From M55B112 sp040903745 (GTDB lineage: Bacteria; Bacteroidota; Bacteroidia; Bacteroidales; GCA-2748055), in NCBI GenBank assembly GCA_040903745.1, contig JBBDUV010000059.1, positions 1 to 6,311 of the forward strand: DNA of 6,311 nucleotides, written 5' to 3'. The position numbers and the translations under genes are program-made. A model generated the notes under the pieces. That model did no database searches. It was not told the DNA's origin and worked only from the letters and a program-made list of their open reading frames with translations. Below, piece after piece: positions 5,542-6,311 of the stretch. Position 1 is the first letter of the stretch. Each line of letters starts with the position of its first letter.

Positions 5542-5582
5542 CAATCCTCCCTTTATTTAACTTTCGATTACAGGGGAGGTTG
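5542..5582. terminator. Hairpin in repeat copy 2, possible terminator
   Basis: CAA(t)CCTCCC (5542-5551) pairs with GGGAGGTTG (5574-5582) with one bulged base. On the plus strand it is followed further on by CTTTTTGG and later GGGGGAG plus nine T residues (5622-5637), whose G-run could compete for the same CCTCCC. Either fold could end transcripts from the cassette. Confidence 0.4.
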
Positions 5583-5628
5583 AATAGTCTTTTTGGCCCA
5601 AAATATCTGTTTGAATTATTTGGGGGAG
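5546..5628 (-). repeat. Interspersed repeat, copy 2 (inverted relative to 4200-4281)
   Basis: Read on the minus strand this copy shows the same order as copy 1: CTCCCCCAAAtAATTCA (5628-5612), TTCAACCTCCCCTGTA (5584-5569) and tTAAATAAAGGGAGG (5560-5546). The intervening spacers differ completely. Its outer end on the plus strand runs straight into nine T residues (5629-5637). With copy 1 it brackets the DUF4160/DUF2442-XRE cassette, the repeats facing each other about 1.26 kb apart. Confidence 0.7.
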
Positions 5629-5637
5629 TTTTTTTTT

Positions 5638-5703
5638 CAATCCAAGGAGTGGAATGAGCAAGTTCTTAAAAATCAGATCCCAAGTTCCCAATATAATTTG
5701 TAA
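5638..5703 (+). pseudogene. Possible gene-tail fragment beside the repeat
   Basis: Directly outside repeat copy 2 and its T-run, a plus-strand frame reads QSKEWNEQVLKNQIPS and ends at TAA (5701-5703). The short pattern resembles the last helix of bPH_2 proteins (a P-x-x-F/W-R/N-x-x-V/I-L motif), which would make it the counterpart of the fragment at 4109-4199. Twenty residues are too few for a firm claim. Confidence 0.2.
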
Positions 5704-5790
5704 CTTTGTTTGTATACAGTACATCCCTAAATGGCAGTTTCTGCATGCCTTTACGAACATATGCCTGCAGAGTGTCAATATTGTAAATAA

Positions 5791-6147
5791 ATTGATTCAT
5801 ATTATGTAAATGGAGATAGTATTTGCTTCTACCTTGCAGGGACAGCAATGAATGATACAACAAATATTACATTTGAAGTGGAGTCCAAATATGGTGCTGA
5901 CTTTAAGTTAACTAATCCATCCGGATTTGAAATAGAGGAGAATAAAACAAGTATGGTTTGGGTCAAGATCGATCTCCCGTTTCTGTTTGAAGGGATAGAT
6001 CTAGACATGGCAGATAAGGATAGTGCCGGCATAATAAGGATAAACACACGATCCAACTGGGAACTTCTGGAAACAATTATTAGCAATCTTAATACTTCCT
6101 CAGAAATAGGATTAGATCATAATTTGGATGGAGAAATAGATGACTGA
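5791..6147 (+). pseudogene. Truncated 3' part of a Bacteroidota envelope protein gene
   Basis: The intact part from the ATG at 5848 gives 99 residues, with strand-rich text such as ITFEVESKYGADFKL, a WVKIDLPFLFEGIDL stretch, GIIRIN, and an acidic end DHNLDGEIDD resembling a calcium-loop or Asp-rich terminus. Codons upstream of that ATG, back to 5791, still read like the same protein (YYVNGDSICFYLAGTAM), as in secreted Bacteroidota proteins where an 'x-x-x-GTA' strand precedes such a domain. A TAA at 5788-5790 and the lack of any signal peptide show that the N-terminal part is missing. A short product from 5848 is possible but would be half a beta domain. I do not recognise a named family. The call of a 5'-truncated gene is inference from residue patterns. 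Confidence 0.5.
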
Positions 6148-6276
6148 AAAAAAATGAATTACTGGCGCTAACTATATATGTAATCCTCTTGACGCCTTTT
6201 GCAAATTGACGAGCATGAATCCTCGGTTGAACGAAATCTGCTGTTCCTTTTCGAGATAAAGAGAACAATCGAGTAG
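6140..6276 (+). pseudogene. Frameshifted remnant of a small exported protein gene
   Basis: An ATG at 6140 overlaps the previous stop, as operon partners often do, but reads only MTEKK before TGA because of an A8 run (6147-6154). One A fewer would give MTEKNELLALTIYVILLTPF-AN, a good signal-peptide-like helix (this text lies in frame at 6144-6206). After another stop, a third frame reads DEHESSVERNLLFLFEIKRT and ends at TAG (6274-6276), right before the hairpin at the window edge. The three frames could be pieces of one decayed gene. Family unknown. Confidence 0.27.
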
Positions 6277-6311
6277 GAAGGTAGGGATTTATTTTTAAAT
6301 CCCATCTTTCC
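6276..6311. terminator. Hairpin at the window edge
   Basis: GGGATTTA (6284-6291) and TAAATCCC (6296-6303) form a perfect 8-bp stem with a TTTT loop. Outside it, GGAAGG and TCTTTCC (6276-6281 with 6306-6311) pair again across a two-base mismatch. The window ends inside the structure, so a following T-run cannot be seen. It could be a terminator for either direction. Confidence 0.4.

Larger units (their letters stand above)
5207..5545. other. Gene-poor stretch after the cassette
   Basis: No intact gene of normal size is visible. A locally G+C-rich block (about 5228-5340) contrasts with the A+T-rich cassette. It holds a weak terminator hairpin (5241-5257), a minus-strand short frame (5307-5420) and a TGGGTA...TACCCA hairpin (5448-5453 with 5461-5466). 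A plus-strand frame ending at 5518 (KKLVDLYN) is too short to judge. Confidence 0.4.

Noticed and set aside
5557..5863. Two overlapping minus-strand frames of 73 and 65 residues
   Set aside because: They run through repeat copy 2 and the start of the envelope-protein remnant. Their translations show no domain-like pattern.

Overview
The window looks like a chromosomal piece of a Bacteroidota bacterium. The evidence is indirect. The best promoter, at 4404-4435, fits the Bacteroidota pattern TTTG-N20-TAnnTTTG. No start codon has a convincing Shine-Dalgarno sequence, and the protein families fit that phylum. No rRNA or tRNA is present to settle it.

Layout. (1) At 1-193 is the 3' end of a decayed gene resembling the C-terminus of FAD-dependent glycerol-3-phosphate dehydrogenase. 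Its stop codon lies inside a long A+T-rich hairpin. (2) From 194 to 476 is a non-coding leader with a weak promoter candidate. (3) From 477 to 4084 is a three-gene catabolic operon: a zinc-type MDR alcohol/polyol dehydrogenase, a Gfo/Idh/MocA oxidoreductase 8 nt later, and a GntP-family gluconate/sugar-acid permease 72 nt after that. The likely logic is that a sugar acid (gluconate- or idonate-like) or related polyol enters through the permease and its hydroxyl groups are oxidised or epimerised by the two NAD(P)-dependent enzymes. The MDR enzyme lacks all four structural-zinc cysteines but keeps the catalytic zinc site. (4) At 4109-4199 is a short relic of a bacterial PH-domain (bPH_2) gene that stops exactly where a repeat begins. 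(5) From 4200 to 5628 is an A+T-rich module. A DUF4160 gene (TTG start) overlaps by ATGA with a DUF2442-like gene carrying a C-terminal XRE helix-turn-helix. A near-perfect 22-bp palindrome sits on their promoter. The pair resembles a toxin-antitoxin-type or self-regulating two-gene cassette and is bracketed by two copies of an 82/83-nt repeat in inverted orientation. (6) From 5638 to the end the sequence is littered with broken genes: a possible tail fragment, the 3' part of an envelope protein gene (5791-6147) that stays protein-like upstream of its only ATG, and a signal-peptide-like remnant disturbed at an A8 run. It ends in a hairpin at the window edge.

The most interesting structure is the inverted-repeat-flanked regulator cassette set among pseudogene fragments. 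It looks like a small mobile or exchangeable unit, but no transposase is visible and movement is inference only.
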